50,929 nucleotides of DNA from contig CAZIPT010000005.1 in assembly GCA_964541375.1 (NCBI GenBank), forward strand, positions 1 to 50,929. The letters are read 5' to 3'. The position numbers were made by a program, and so were the translations under genes. Source of the DNA: JBAXEO01 sp964541375. Its GTDB lineage: Bacteria > Actinomycetota > Coriobacteriia > Anaerosomatales > JAAXUF01. Under the pieces are notes generated by a model. The model saw nothing but the letters and a program-made list of their open reading frames with translations, was not told the origin of the DNA and searched no databases. Shown piece after piece: positions 25,210 through 32,514 of this stretch (position 1 is its first letter; each line of letters begins with the position of its first letter).

Positions 25210-25803
25210 TTGGCAACAGAGCTCGGACAACTCATCAGGCTGGCGCGTCACCGATCTGGGCTGACGCTCGAAGACGTCGCCGAGAAGGTCGGCATCACGC
25301 CCGGCGCCCTCTCCCACATCGAGAGCGGCCGGCGCCTGCCGCAGGCGTACAACGCCGTCGCGATCGCCGAGGTGCTCAACGTGCCGCGCGAGGAGATGCT
25401 GCGCGTGCTTGACGACGAGCACTCGCACCGACGCCGCAGCTCGGCCGACCGACCGCCAGCGGCGAGCCCCGCCGGCGGTCGGGACGCGAACACGTCCCCT
25501 CCGGCCGCGTCCTTCTCCGAGAAGCCGATCGAGAGCCTCTTCGGTGAGGAGCCACTCCAACTGCGCTCCGTGTCCACACGGTCGAGCTATCCGAGCACCT
25601 CGCAGCGCACGGGGTCTTCGCGTGATATGGCCCGGTGGTCGAACGACACTGATCTGCGTCTGCACGCGCTCGAAGAGCTTGCCGACTCGGCAGCCGAAGC
25701 GATCCGGACGTTGCGCGGTTTGGTCGCCGACGAGGACCCGGCCATCAGCCGAGAGGCCCGCCGCCTCTTGCATGAGCTGGATGTTCGCCTGCCGGAGGAG
25801 TAG
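25210..25803 (+). CDS. XRE family transcriptional regulator
   Basis: 197 aa. The N-terminal 65 residues are a standard HTH_3 (LIRLARHRSGLTLEDVAEKVGITPGALSHIESGRRLPQAYNAVAIAEVL). A Ser/Pro/Arg-rich linker (about 75-145) leads to a C-terminal helical segment (LRLHALEELADSAAEAIRTLRGLV) that may dimerise. TTG 25210 is chosen as start because AAAGGGG (25194-25200) is nine bases upstream and the predicted transcript begins near 25192, after the -10 at 25180. It probably represses itself and the divergent VWA gene. Confidence 0.85.
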   Translation: MATELGQLIRLARHRSGLTLEDVAEKVGITPGALSHIESGRRLPQAYNAVAIAEVLNVPREEMLRVLDDEHSHRRRSSADRPPAASPAGGRDANTSPPAASFSEKPIESLFGEEPLQLRSVSTRSSYPSTSQRTGSSRDMARWSNDTDLRLHALEELADSAAEAIRTLRGLVADEDPAISREARRLLHELDVRLPEE

Positions 25804-25836
25804 ACGGTCCGCCCAGAGCCTGTCCCCCGAGCGCCG

Positions 25837-26007
25837 CTAGACCTCGCTCCGACGGGCTGCGGCTTCGGCGCTCTCGTCGCGCAGCTCGATCAGGCAGAGC
25901 CCGATCGCCAGCCAGATGATGATGGCCAGCGGGAAGAAGCCGATCACCGTCGCAACCGCAGCGAGCGTGAGAAGCAGCAGCGTGACGAGGACGGTCCTGG
26001 GCTTCAA
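25837..26007 (-). CDS. 56-aa single-pass membrane peptide
   Basis: Short gene on the minus strand from TTG 26007 to TAG 25839-25837. AAGGAG lies about six bases before the TTG. The protein starts MKPRT, has a hydrophobic helix or helical hairpin from residue 6 to 40 (VLVTLLLLTLAAVATVIGFFP then LAIIIWLAIGLCLI) and a charged C-terminal tail (ELRDESAEAAARRSEV). Codon use resembles neighbouring genes, with G/C at nearly every third position. Convergent with the XRE gene. Function unknown. Confidence 0.65.
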   Translation of the reverse strand: MKPRTVLVTLLLLTLAAVATVIGFFPLAIIIWLAIGLCLIELRDESAEAAARRSEV

Positions 26008-26161
26008 ATCAATCTCCTTCGAATGAGCACCTGAAGAGACGCGCCCACCCTAGCGCCGAACACTGACATGGTCCGATGGGTCCGCGGCACCGGCGTGAGA
26101 CCGTACCTGTGGGCATCGATGTCAGACCCCTGCGTTATCCTCGAGACAGGAGGTGGGAGAC

Positions 26162-27637
26162 ATGGCGAATCGCCTGTCCAAATCGAGATTCCAGACCGGC
26201 CTGCAGTGCCCCAAGGCGCTGTGGCTGTCCACCCACGCGCGCGACCTGGCGGATCCCACGCCGGACACGCAGCAGCACATCTTCGACACCGGCAACGCCG
26301 TCGGCGAGCTGGCACGTGAGCGCTTCGCAAACGGCGTGCTCGTCGCCGAGGACTACACCCAGTCCGCGCAGGCACTCGAGACCACGCGCCGGCTCCTCGA
26401 GAATCCGCCAAACGCGATCTTCGAGGCCGCGCTGGAGCACGGAGGCGTCTTCGTGCGACCCGACGCCCTCGTGCGCGTCGGCGAGAACCTCTGGGACCTC
26501 TACGAGGTCAAGTCCGGCACCAAGGTCAAGGACGTCAACATCACCGACGTCGCCGTCCAGATGTGGGTGCTGGAGGGCGCGGGTCTGACCATACGCCGCG
26601 CCCACCTGATGCACCTCGACAAGAGCTACATCTATCAGGGTGGCGAGTACGACCTCGAGCAGCTGTTCATCGCCGAGGAAGTGACCGCCGCCGCTCGCGC
26701 CTACCTCCCCCTGGTTCCCCAACTGGTCGCCGAGATGCTTGCCATGCTCGGCGTCGATGAGTCACCGGCGATCGCGATCGGCAAGCAGTGCGACAGCCCC
26801 TACACCTGTGCGTTCTGGGGCCACTGCCACGAGTTCCTGCCCGGCCGCCCGGTCACCGAGCTGCCCAGAATCGACGAGTCACTGCTGGACTCGCTCATCG
26901 CAGATGGGATCTTCGCGATCGAGGACGTGCCGCTCGACTACCCCGGTCTCACGGGTGCTCAGCGCGAGGTCTGCGAACTCGTGCGCTCGGGACAGCCGCG
27001 GATCGTCGGCGACGTCGGCCGGTCCCTGGCGGGGCTCAGCTACCCGATCCACTTCCTGGACTTTGAGACGTTCATGTCCGCGCTGCCGCTCTACCCGGGC
27101 ACGCACGCCTGGCAGATGATCGCGTTCCAGTGGTCGGACCACATCCTGCACGAGAACGGCGACTTGGAGCACCGCGAGTTCCTCCATGAAGGCCCGGGCG
27201 ACCCGCGGCCACGCTTCATCCAGAGCCTCGTTGAGACGCTCGGCGATACCGGAAGCGTGGTGGTCTACTCGCCCTTCGAGAACACACGCCTCAAGGAACT
27301 CGCTATCGCCTACCCCGAGCACGCCCAGGCGATCGCAGGCATCCGCTCGCGAATCTTCGACCTACTGCCCGTGGTCAGGTCCCACGTCCGCCACCCAGAC
27401 TGCTTGGGTGGCTCGAGCATCAAGGTCGTCCTGCCCGCGCTCGTCAAAGACCTGTCGTACGACGGCTTGAATATCGCCGACGGCAACATCGCGTCGATGC
27501 TCTACTGCCAGGCCGCCTCAGGTGAGCTGACCGCCGAGGACTGCGCGACCGTGTATGCGGACCTCCGTGAGTACTGCGGCACCGACACGCTCGCGATGGT
27601 CAGGCTGTTCGAGGTATTGAACGAGGGTGCGCGCTGA
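26162..27637 (+). CDS. DUF2779 nuclease: Cas4-like N-terminal half plus DEDD-like exonuclease half
   Basis: 491 aa. The N-terminal half has the Cas4/AddB arrangement: C16 (LQCPKALW), D101, E115-x-K117 (EVKSG), then C210, C216 and C222, four Cys that could hold a 4Fe-4S cluster around a PD-(D/E)XK site. The C-terminal half is DUF2779, with HFLDFETF (D300, E302) and a late D in YCGTDTLAMV, consistent with a DEDD exonuclease fold. The ATG at 26162 sits behind AGGAGG. No cas1/cas2 genes or CRISPR repeats are nearby, so it is probably a stand-alone DNA/RNA processing or defence nuclease. Confidence 0.85.
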   Translation: MANRLSKSRFQTGLQCPKALWLSTHARDLADPTPDTQQHIFDTGNAVGELARERFANGVLVAEDYTQSAQALETTRRLLENPPNAIFEAALEHGGVFVRPDALVRVGENLWDLYEVKSGTKVKDVNITDVAVQMWVLEGAGLTIRRAHLMHLDKSYIYQGGEYDLEQLFIAEEVTAAARAYLPLVPQLVAEMLAMLGVDESPAIAIGKQCDSPYTCAFWGHCHEFLPGRPVTELPRIDESLLDSLIADGIFAIEDVPLDYPGLTGAQREVCELVRSGQPRIVGDVGRSLAGLSYPIHFLDFETFMSALPLYPGTHAWQMIAFQWSDHILHENGDLEHREFLHEGPGDPRPRFIQSLVETLGDTGSVVVYSPFENTRLKELAIAYPEHAQAIAGIRSRIFDLLPVVRSHVRHPDCLGGSSIKVVLPALVKDLSYDGLNIADGNIASMLYCQAASGELTAEDCATVYADLREYCGTDTLAMVRLFEVLNEGAR

Positions 27638-27643
27638 GCGGGC

Positions 27644-28414
27644 CTACGCGAGACCCGGGTCGCCCGGCGCCGGACGCAGACCTGCGCCGAGACCGTCCGC
27701 CTGTGAGGACGTTGCTCGCGTGATGCGTTCGGGCTCGGCAGCCGTCGCTGCCTGTGTCCTCAGCAGAGCCACGCCGATCCACGCGAACCACACGATCAGC
27801 ATCAGGCCGAATACGATGGAGGCATCGTTCAACGGCGGGACGACCGAGATGAGGCCGGTCGCTCCAAGGACGATGCCGAACCAGCCGAGCAGTCTCGGCA
27901 ATGTGCCGCTTCTCAGCGCCACCACACTGACGAGCAGGATCCACATCCCGCCGAGAATCTCTCCGCCGGCTCCGCCGAGCGCAGGCGCGACCGGCTCGAT
28001 CGACTGCCACGCCAGTCGGGCCTGCGCCAGGTCCGTCTTGGACAGTGCCACGATGGTGGTCATGCCGTAGTTGAAGACTATCCCGCTCGTCACCAGCGCC
28101 ACCGACCACAGAAGGCCGATCGCGGTGGCGACGCGCATCGTTGCGGGCGCGCGTGCCTGGAGCCGGTCGTAGAGTGCGAACGCCAGTATGCCGAGCGCGA
28201 TCCCGTAGAACACGTAGGTAACGAGGTACATCGCGTACAAGCTCGCGTAGTTGGCGACCACGAGCGCGACCTTCTCTGCAGCGGTCTCCGCGCCCAGGTA
28301 GTCGACCACGAGCAGGAAGTACGGCATCGCGGCGAGCAGCGCGAGCACGATGTAGAGCGCCGCTACGCCCCCAGCCTTCTGTCGCCTGACGTCATCGCGG
28401 GTCGAAGTATCCAT
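27644..28414 (-). CDS. DUF4386-type membrane protein
   Basis: 256 aa with about six to seven hydrophobic helices (first at 20-42, ALYIVLALLAAMPYFLLVV) and the repeating LGGMWILLVSVVALRSG / FGLMLIVWFAWIGVALL pattern of DUF4386 proteins, whose function is unknown. The Met at 28414 has GGAGGGGA upstream. Divergent from the TetR gene with two palindromes between them, so it is the likely regulated target. Convergent with the DUF2779 gene, seven bases from its end. Confidence 0.8.
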   Translation of the reverse strand: MDTSTRDDVRRQKAGGVAALYIVLALLAAMPYFLLVVDYLGAETAAEKVALVVANYASLYAMYLVTYVFYGIALGILAFALYDRLQARAPATMRVATAIGLLWSVALVTSGIVFNYGMTTIVALSKTDLAQARLAWQSIEPVAPALGGAGGEILGGMWILLVSVVALRSGTLPRLLGWFGIVLGATGLISVVPPLNDASIVFGLMLIVWFAWIGVALLRTQAATAAEPERITRATSSQADGLGAGLRPAPGDPGLA

Positions 28415-28472
28415 TTCCGTCCCCTCCACATCTGGCCGCAGCGCGCTTGCGCACCCAGCCGCGAACGCTATA

Positions 28473-28485
28473 CTTACTAAGTAAG
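28473..28485. promoter_or_regulatory. TetR operator copy 1
   Basis: CTTACT-A-AGTAAG, perfect odd-centred palindrome (centre 28479) in the DUF4386/TetR intergenic region. It touches a TATAGC-like -10 for the minus-strand gene. Confidence 0.7.
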
Positions 28486-28496
28486 CACAGTGTCTC

Positions 28497-28511
28497 ACTT
28501 ACTTAGTAAGT
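28497..28511. promoter_or_regulatory. TetR operator copy 2
   Basis: ACTTACT-T-AGTAAGT, the same palindrome extended by one base on each side. Its centre, 28504, is 25 bases from copy 1. It lies just before the TetR ribosome binding site and beside a minus-strand TTGACG -35-like box (28518-28513). Confidence 0.7.
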
Positions 28512-28532
28512 ACGTCAACCCCCGGGAGCGAA

Positions 28533-29219
28533 ATGCCCAAGAGGACCCGCGAGGACGCTAAACCACCCGGACCGCGTCCTCCCCTGAACCGGGAGCGGAT
28601 TCTCGCCGTCGCCGTGGAGATCGCCGACGAGCGCGGCGTCGGCGCGGTCACCATGCGCGAGGTGGCGTCTCGGCTCGGCGTCGAAGCGATGTCTCTCTAC
28701 AACCATGTCGCGAACAAGGACGACATCCTCGACGGGATGGTCGACGTCGTGATCGAGCAGTTCGACCTGCCGGCCGATGCCGGCGACTGGCAAGAGGCGA
28801 TGCGGCGTCGGGCGGTCTCGGCGCACGAGGTCTTCGGCCTCCACCCGTGGGCGCCGATGCTGATGGACTCGCGCGAATCCAGCGGCCCGTCGAGGCTGCG
28901 CTACTTCGACTGGGTGCTCGGGACGCTGGTCGAGGCCGGCTTCTCGCTGGAGGCGGCCGCGCGCGCGTTCTCGCTCCTCGACAGCTACGTCTACGGCTTC
29001 GGCATCCAGCAGTTCAACATGGGGGCCGCGGATGACGCGTCGACCGAGGAGATGGCCGAGGCGATTCTGGCGTACATCCCGGCCGAGGAGTACCCGTATC
29101 TGCATCGGATGGCGTCACAAGCGATGGCAGAAGGCTACGACGCGGCTGCGGACTTCGACTTCGGGCTGGAGATCATCCTCGATGGGCTGGAACGAGTCCT
29201 CGCCGAGACGAGGATCTAG
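28533..29219 (+). CDS. TetR family transcriptional regulator
   Basis: 228 aa. The N-terminal HTH is typical (RERILAVAVEIADERGVGAVTMREVASRLGVEAMSLYNHVANKDDIL, about 20-67) and the C-terminal ligand-binding domain has the TetR_C pattern (SLLDSYVYGFGIQQ). ATG 28533 follows GGGAG. The two identical palindromes upstream indicate autoregulation and control of the divergent DUF4386 gene. The ligand is unknown. Confidence 0.93.
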   Translation: MPKRTREDAKPPGPRPPLNRERILAVAVEIADERGVGAVTMREVASRLGVEAMSLYNHVANKDDILDGMVDVVIEQFDLPADAGDWQEAMRRRAVSAHEVFGLHPWAPMLMDSRESSGPSRLRYFDWVLGTLVEAGFSLEAAARAFSLLDSYVYGFGIQQFNMGAADDASTEEMAEAILAYIPAEEYPYLHRMASQAMAEGYDAAADFDFGLEIILDGLERVLAETRI

Positions 29220-29269
29220 AGCATCAAACCACCCATTCGAATCGATTGAGCAACCGGCGCGACGGACGC

Positions 29270-29674
29270 CTACGCGCGCGAGTGATTCGTGCGTATGTAC
29301 TCGGCCATCGCACGGTCGACCTGCGCGATGTGATGCCTGAGCCACTCGTTCAAGAAGGTGACGATGGGCTCGACGCTGGTCAGCGCGCCGTCCGAGTACT
29401 GCTGGACCAGATTCTTCGTCGCCTGATCGAGCTGACGATGCTCGGCGACGTGGGCCTCGAAGGCATCGGTCGGATAGTCCTCGCGGCGCATGAGCTTCTC
29501 TTCCATCTGGAAGTGAACGAAGACGTAGTCGGTCAACTCCTCGAGCGCCTCATCAATACCAAGGCCGTCCGGACCGCTGCCCGCGAGCTCGAGTCGGTTG
29601 ATCAGTGCGATCAACTCCTTGTGCTCGCTGTCGACTACGGCGTTCCCTGTTGCCAGATTCGACGTCCACTGCAT
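29270..29674 (-). CDS. Bacteriohemerythrin
   Basis: 134-aa oxygen-binding hemerythrin domain. All di-iron ligands are visible: H18 (SEHKEL), H54 and E58 (HFQMEE), H75 and H79 (HVAEH), H115 and D120 (HIAQVD). The ATG at 29674 has GAAGGGA upstream, and the N-terminus MQWTSNLATGNAVVDSEH is standard for the family. It may store, deliver or scavenge O2 to protect anaerobic enzymes. Tandem with the VOC gene (same strand, 62 bases after it). Confidence 0.95.
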   Translation of the reverse strand: MQWTSNLATGNAVVDSEHKELIALINRLELAGSGPDGLGIDEALEELTDYVFVHFQMEEKLMRREDYPTDAFEAHVAEHRQLDQATKNLVQQYSDGALTSVEPIVTFLNEWLRHHIAQVDRAMAEYIRTNHSRA

Positions 29675-29736
29675 GCTCGGTCCCTTCTCGACGCTCCGCA
29701 CCCGGTTCAGCCGGTGCACGCCTCGTCTCGCGATGG

Positions 29737-30255
29737 TCACGCTTCGTCAAAGGCCCGTTGGAGATCCGAGACCACGATCTTCTTCATCTTGAGCATCGCG
29801 TTCATCACCGCGAGGGACTTCTTCCCATCCGGGGTGGCCATCAGCTCCCCGAGCTGCCGCGGCACGATCTGCCACGAGAGACCGAACTTGTCCTTGACCC
29901 AGCCGCACTGCTCGGCCTCAGGCACCGCCGAGAGCAACTCCCAGAAGTGGTCGACCTCGCCCTGGTCCTCGCACTCGACGTAGAACGACACGGCCTCGGT
30001 GAACGAGAAGATCGGGCCGCCGTCCAGAGCCATGAACCGCTGGCCGTCGAGCTCGAAGATACCGGTGATGACCTTGCCGAGCATGTGCTCCGTGCCAGGG
30101 GCCTCCATGCCCTTCTCGTAGCGGCTCAGGTTGATGATCCGAGAATCCCGGCGCTTGTGCGGCGACCCATTGAAGGCGGCCACGTAGTAGTTGATCGCCT
30201 CCTCGGCGTTCTGGTCGAACCAGAGGCATGGCACGATCTTCTGCACCTCGTTCAT
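29737..30255 (-). CDS. VOC family protein (PhnB / 3-demethylubiquinone methyltransferase-like fold)
   Basis: 172 aa. Starts MNEVQKIVPCLWFDQNAEEAINYYVAAF and has the GQRFMALDGGP and FSFTEAVSFYVECEDQGEVDHFW blocks of the PhnB-like VOC group, ending with a helix around MNAMLKMKKIVVSDL. Members are metal-binding or substrate-binding proteins of mostly unknown activity. ATG 30255 has GAAGGGAG nine bases upstream; the frame opens at 30273. Confidence 0.92.
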   Translation of the reverse strand: MNEVQKIVPCLWFDQNAEEAINYYVAAFNGSPHKRRDSRIINLSRYEKGMEAPGTEHMLGKVITGIFELDGQRFMALDGGPIFSFTEAVSFYVECEDQGEVDHFWELLSAVPEAEQCGWVKDKFGLSWQIVPRQLGELMATPDGKKSLAVMNAMLKMKKIVVSDLQRAFDEA

Positions 30256-30303
30256 CGGTCGAACTCCCTTCATATCGAGTATTGGGCGGCACGGCGACCA
30301 GGT

Positions 30304-30789
30304 CTACAGCTTGTAGCCGATCGTGCGCAGCAGCCCCTTGCGCCACGCCACGTCGTCATCGCCCTCCACGCCCAGCGGCGAAGCGCCGTCTACCACGCCG
30401 AGGACACCGCGTCCCGCATCGGTCTGCGCCACGATCACCTCGACGGGATTGGCGGTCGCACAGAAGATGCCGACGACCTCCGGCACCGCGCGAAGCGCTG
30501 GCAGCACGTTGATCGGGTAGTAGCCCTCGGCGAGCATGAGCACGAACGTGTGCCCGGCGCCGATAGCGAGCGCGTTGTCGGTCGCCAGCCGCTGCATCTC
30601 CTCGTCGGTGCCCGAAACTCGGACGAGCCGCGCACCGGACGCCTCGCAGAACGCGACTCCAAACTGGATTCCGGGAACCGAGTTGACCATCGCCTCGTGG
30701 ATGTCCTCGACGGTCTTGATGAAGTGAGACTGGCCCAAGATCACGCTGGCTGTCTCCGGCTTCGAGATGGGTACAGCTGTAAGTTCCAT
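30304..30789 (-). CDS. Adenosine-specific kinase family protein
   Basis: 161 aa, full length for the adenosine-specific kinase family (PF04008), which is frequent in archaea and anaerobic bacteria. Recognised by NSVPGIQFGVAFCEASG, HTFVLMLAEGYYPINVLPAL, VGIFCATANPVEVIVAQT and GRGVLGVVDG. Annotated activity is phosphorylation of adenosine to AMP; this rests on family assignment. The ATG at 30789 has AGGAGGAG just upstream. Confidence 0.93.
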   Translation of the reverse strand: MELTAVPISKPETASVILGQSHFIKTVEDIHEAMVNSVPGIQFGVAFCEASGARLVRVSGTDEEMQRLATDNALAIGAGHTFVLMLAEGYYPINVLPALRAVPEVVGIFCATANPVEVIVAQTDAGRGVLGVVDGASPLGVEGDDDVAWRKGLLRTIGYKL

Positions 30790-30862
30790 GGCTCCTCCTG
30801 ATCGCCCGACACGGGAGAATGTGCCCAGAGTGCCTCGGGCTCGCGCTCTCGCCCGGCGACGC

Positions 30863-31222
30863 TCAGGCGCCGAGCCTCACACTCTTGGGCTGCGGCGAGA
30901 CGGGTATCGGTCGCGCTCGAGTCGGTCCCTGCTCCTGGATGTGGACGCGCACGAAGGTGTTGAACGGAACGACGAGGTAGGCCAGCAGGGCGACGATCAG
31001 CAGGAGAACTCCGACGGTCTTGAACGCACCCCCACGAGCCGAGAGGGTCGCGTCAGGCCCGACCTCTAGCTCCTGGGACTCCCCTTCCTCGACGAGCGAG
31101 TCCGGATACCGGATACACCATCCAGCGGCGACCGCTTCGGCCCACGGGTCGCCGAGGGACTCCGCGCCGCGAATCGTGATCTGCTCCGGCGTCATGGCGT
31201 GGCTCGGTTCCAACGGTGTCAC
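30863..31222 (-). CDS. Small membrane protein
   Basis: Up to 119 aa, with an N-terminal soluble part containing a Cys (AAGWCIRYPDSLVEEGESQELEVG) and one transmembrane helix (TVGVLLLIVALLAYLVVPF, about 68-86), then a basic Pro-rich tail. GTG 31222 opens the frame; ATG 31195 is the alternative start. Neither has a clear ribosome binding site. No family recognised. Confidence 0.5.
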   Translation of the reverse strand: MTPLEPSHAMTPEQITIRGAESLGDPWAEAVAAGWCIRYPDSLVEEGESQELEVGPDATLSARGGAFKTVGVLLLIVALLAYLVVPFNTFVRVHIQEQGPTRARPIPVSPQPKSVRLGA

Positions 31223-31587
31223 CCCGGTGTCTGCATGTGGTCGCGAGGCCGGGCTCTCGGGTGGATTCTACCCTCCGACCGCGGCCCCGCGGCGGGGGTG
31301 CCCACGACGCTGGAAGGGCGCCTCTGCTGGAACCTCAACTGGATTTGCCGCGCCGGTCCGGAACGCAAACCGTCCATCGCCAAGAACCAGCCGTCCCGCA
31401 TTCCAGATGCCCGCTTATCACATATCTGAGACCGTTCGAGGATTTCGACCCAAAAGCCTCTTGTGTTCGCACGGGCTTCAGGCAGAATGAGTCCTACGAG
31501 GTCGTCGAGAACTCGAAGGGGCAGTAGCCGCGAGGTGAATGTTCGTTCGGGGGACAGGCGGCCTCGTGCTTTGCGTGTGCCTCAGCG
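31223..31587. other. 365-base gap without a recognised gene
   Basis: No convincing gene on either strand. The plus frame ending near 31527 finishes LRPFEDFDP...YEVVENSKGQ, which looks protein-like in composition but has no ribosome binding site or start, so it may be the remnant of a degraded gene. No clear promoter or terminator was found. Confidence 0.35.
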
Positions 31588-31905
31588 TCAGGCCGTTCCG
31601 CCGATGACGCGACCGAGGTCTTTGGTCGTCGCACCGAGCGAGAACAGCGACTTCATCAACAGGTCAAGTGACACGGACGCGTCAGCGGCTTCCATCTTAG
31701 CTACCCGCGACTGGCTCGAGCCGATACGCCTCGCAACCTGCGCTTGCGTCCAGTGGTTCTGTCGACGAACCGTGCGCATGTAGTCACCGAGAGCCAGCTT
31801 CACGTCGATGATCTCGACCTCTTCCGGCGTCAATTCGAGGAAGTCAGCAGCGTCACCGACGCTCCACCCAGCGGCCTCCAGTTTGCGCCTCTTTGCTGCT
31901 TCCAT
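31588..31905 (-). CDS. XRE-type antitoxin
   Basis: 105 aa. The C-terminal half is a compact HTH (VRRQNHWTQAQVARRIGSSQSRVAKMEA, about 47-74). The N-terminal 40 residues contain an acidic helix likely to contact the toxin. The Met at 31905 is chosen because GTGGGAG lies eight bases upstream and it starts 19 bases after the toxin stop; the frame runs further back into the toxin. Toxin-first order is the HigBA arrangement. It should neutralise the toxin and bind the palindrome at 32268. Confidence 0.85.
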   Translation of the reverse strand: MEAAKRRKLEAAGWSVGDAADFLELTPEEVEIIDVKLALGDYMRTVRRQNHWTQAQVARRIGSSQSRVAKMEAADASVSLDLLMKSLFSLGATTKDLGRVIGGTA

Positions 31906-31924
31906 CGTGCGACTCCCACTTCTA

Positions 31925-32260
31925 CTACAACGCGTCATAGTCACGGTACCGCCGTTTACAGGCCTCAATCACGTTCTTCGGCGTGGTCTCGGTCTTCTTC
32001 TTGAACACTGCGGCGACCACAATTGCGTCCGCGTCGATTCGGTAGATCAGACGCCACGTGCGATCCCCATCAACCACTCGCAGTTCATGGCAGCGTCTGC
32101 CGAGCGAGGGCATTGGCCGAGAGCTGGGCAGCCCCAGCGAGTCGCCTCGCTGCAATCTCCGCAACAGGACCCCGGACTCAATGCGAGCCGCCTCGGAGAA
32201 CGGTGGGCTCTTCACAGCGCCGTGGAACCAGACCAGCGACTTGTGGGCGCTCAACGCCAT
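31925..32260 (-). CDS. RelE/HigB (Gp49-like) toxin
   Basis: 111 aa. C-terminal features of the Gp49-like RelE superfamily: HELRVVDGDRTWRLIYRID, then AIVVAAVFKKKTETTPKNVIEACKRRYRDY. The group cleaves ribosome-bound mRNA. ATG 32260 is preferred; GTG 32266 also opens the frame. The predicted transcript from the promoter at 32265-32294 would start at or just before this ATG, so the mRNA may be leaderless. First gene of the pair with the XRE antitoxin. Confidence 0.87.
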   Translation of the reverse strand: MALSAHKSLVWFHGAVKSPPFSEAARIESGVLLRRLQRGDSLGLPSSRPMPSLGRRCHELRVVDGDRTWRLIYRIDADAIVVAAVFKKKTETTPKNVIEACKRRYRDYDAL

Positions 32261-32264
32261 CCAC

Positions 32265-32294
32265 ACAATATGTCAGACTTGACATATCCGTCAA
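32265..32294 (-). promoter_or_regulatory. Promoter of the toxin-antitoxin operon
   Basis: Minus strand TTGACG (32294-32289), an 18-base spacer and TATTGT (32270-32265). The spacer is filled by the palindrome at 32268-32287, the expected layout for autorepression. Confidence 0.6.
32268..32287. promoter_or_regulatory. Toxin-antitoxin operator palindrome
   Basis: ATATGTCA - GACT - TGACATAT, a perfect 8+8 inverted repeat. A second inverted repeat TCAAGC/GCTTGA (32291-32307) lies just upstream with TTGAC-like half-sites. Confidence 0.75.
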
Positions 32295-32514
32295 GCATAC
32301 CGCTTGACCGTCGCCACGGCAGAGTACACACGCCGACACACCTCCACGATCGGAGGAGTCGGAGTTCCCGGGGGGTGACCTACACTAGCACCGGCGTCTG
32401 ACATGTTCATGAGAGTCGCAAGGCACAGTCGGAGCGGTATCCTGCAACCGAGCCGCGCGCGCATCGCCCCACGGCCCGCAGCGAGTCGACAACACAACAA
32501 CCTCGGGAGGCCCT

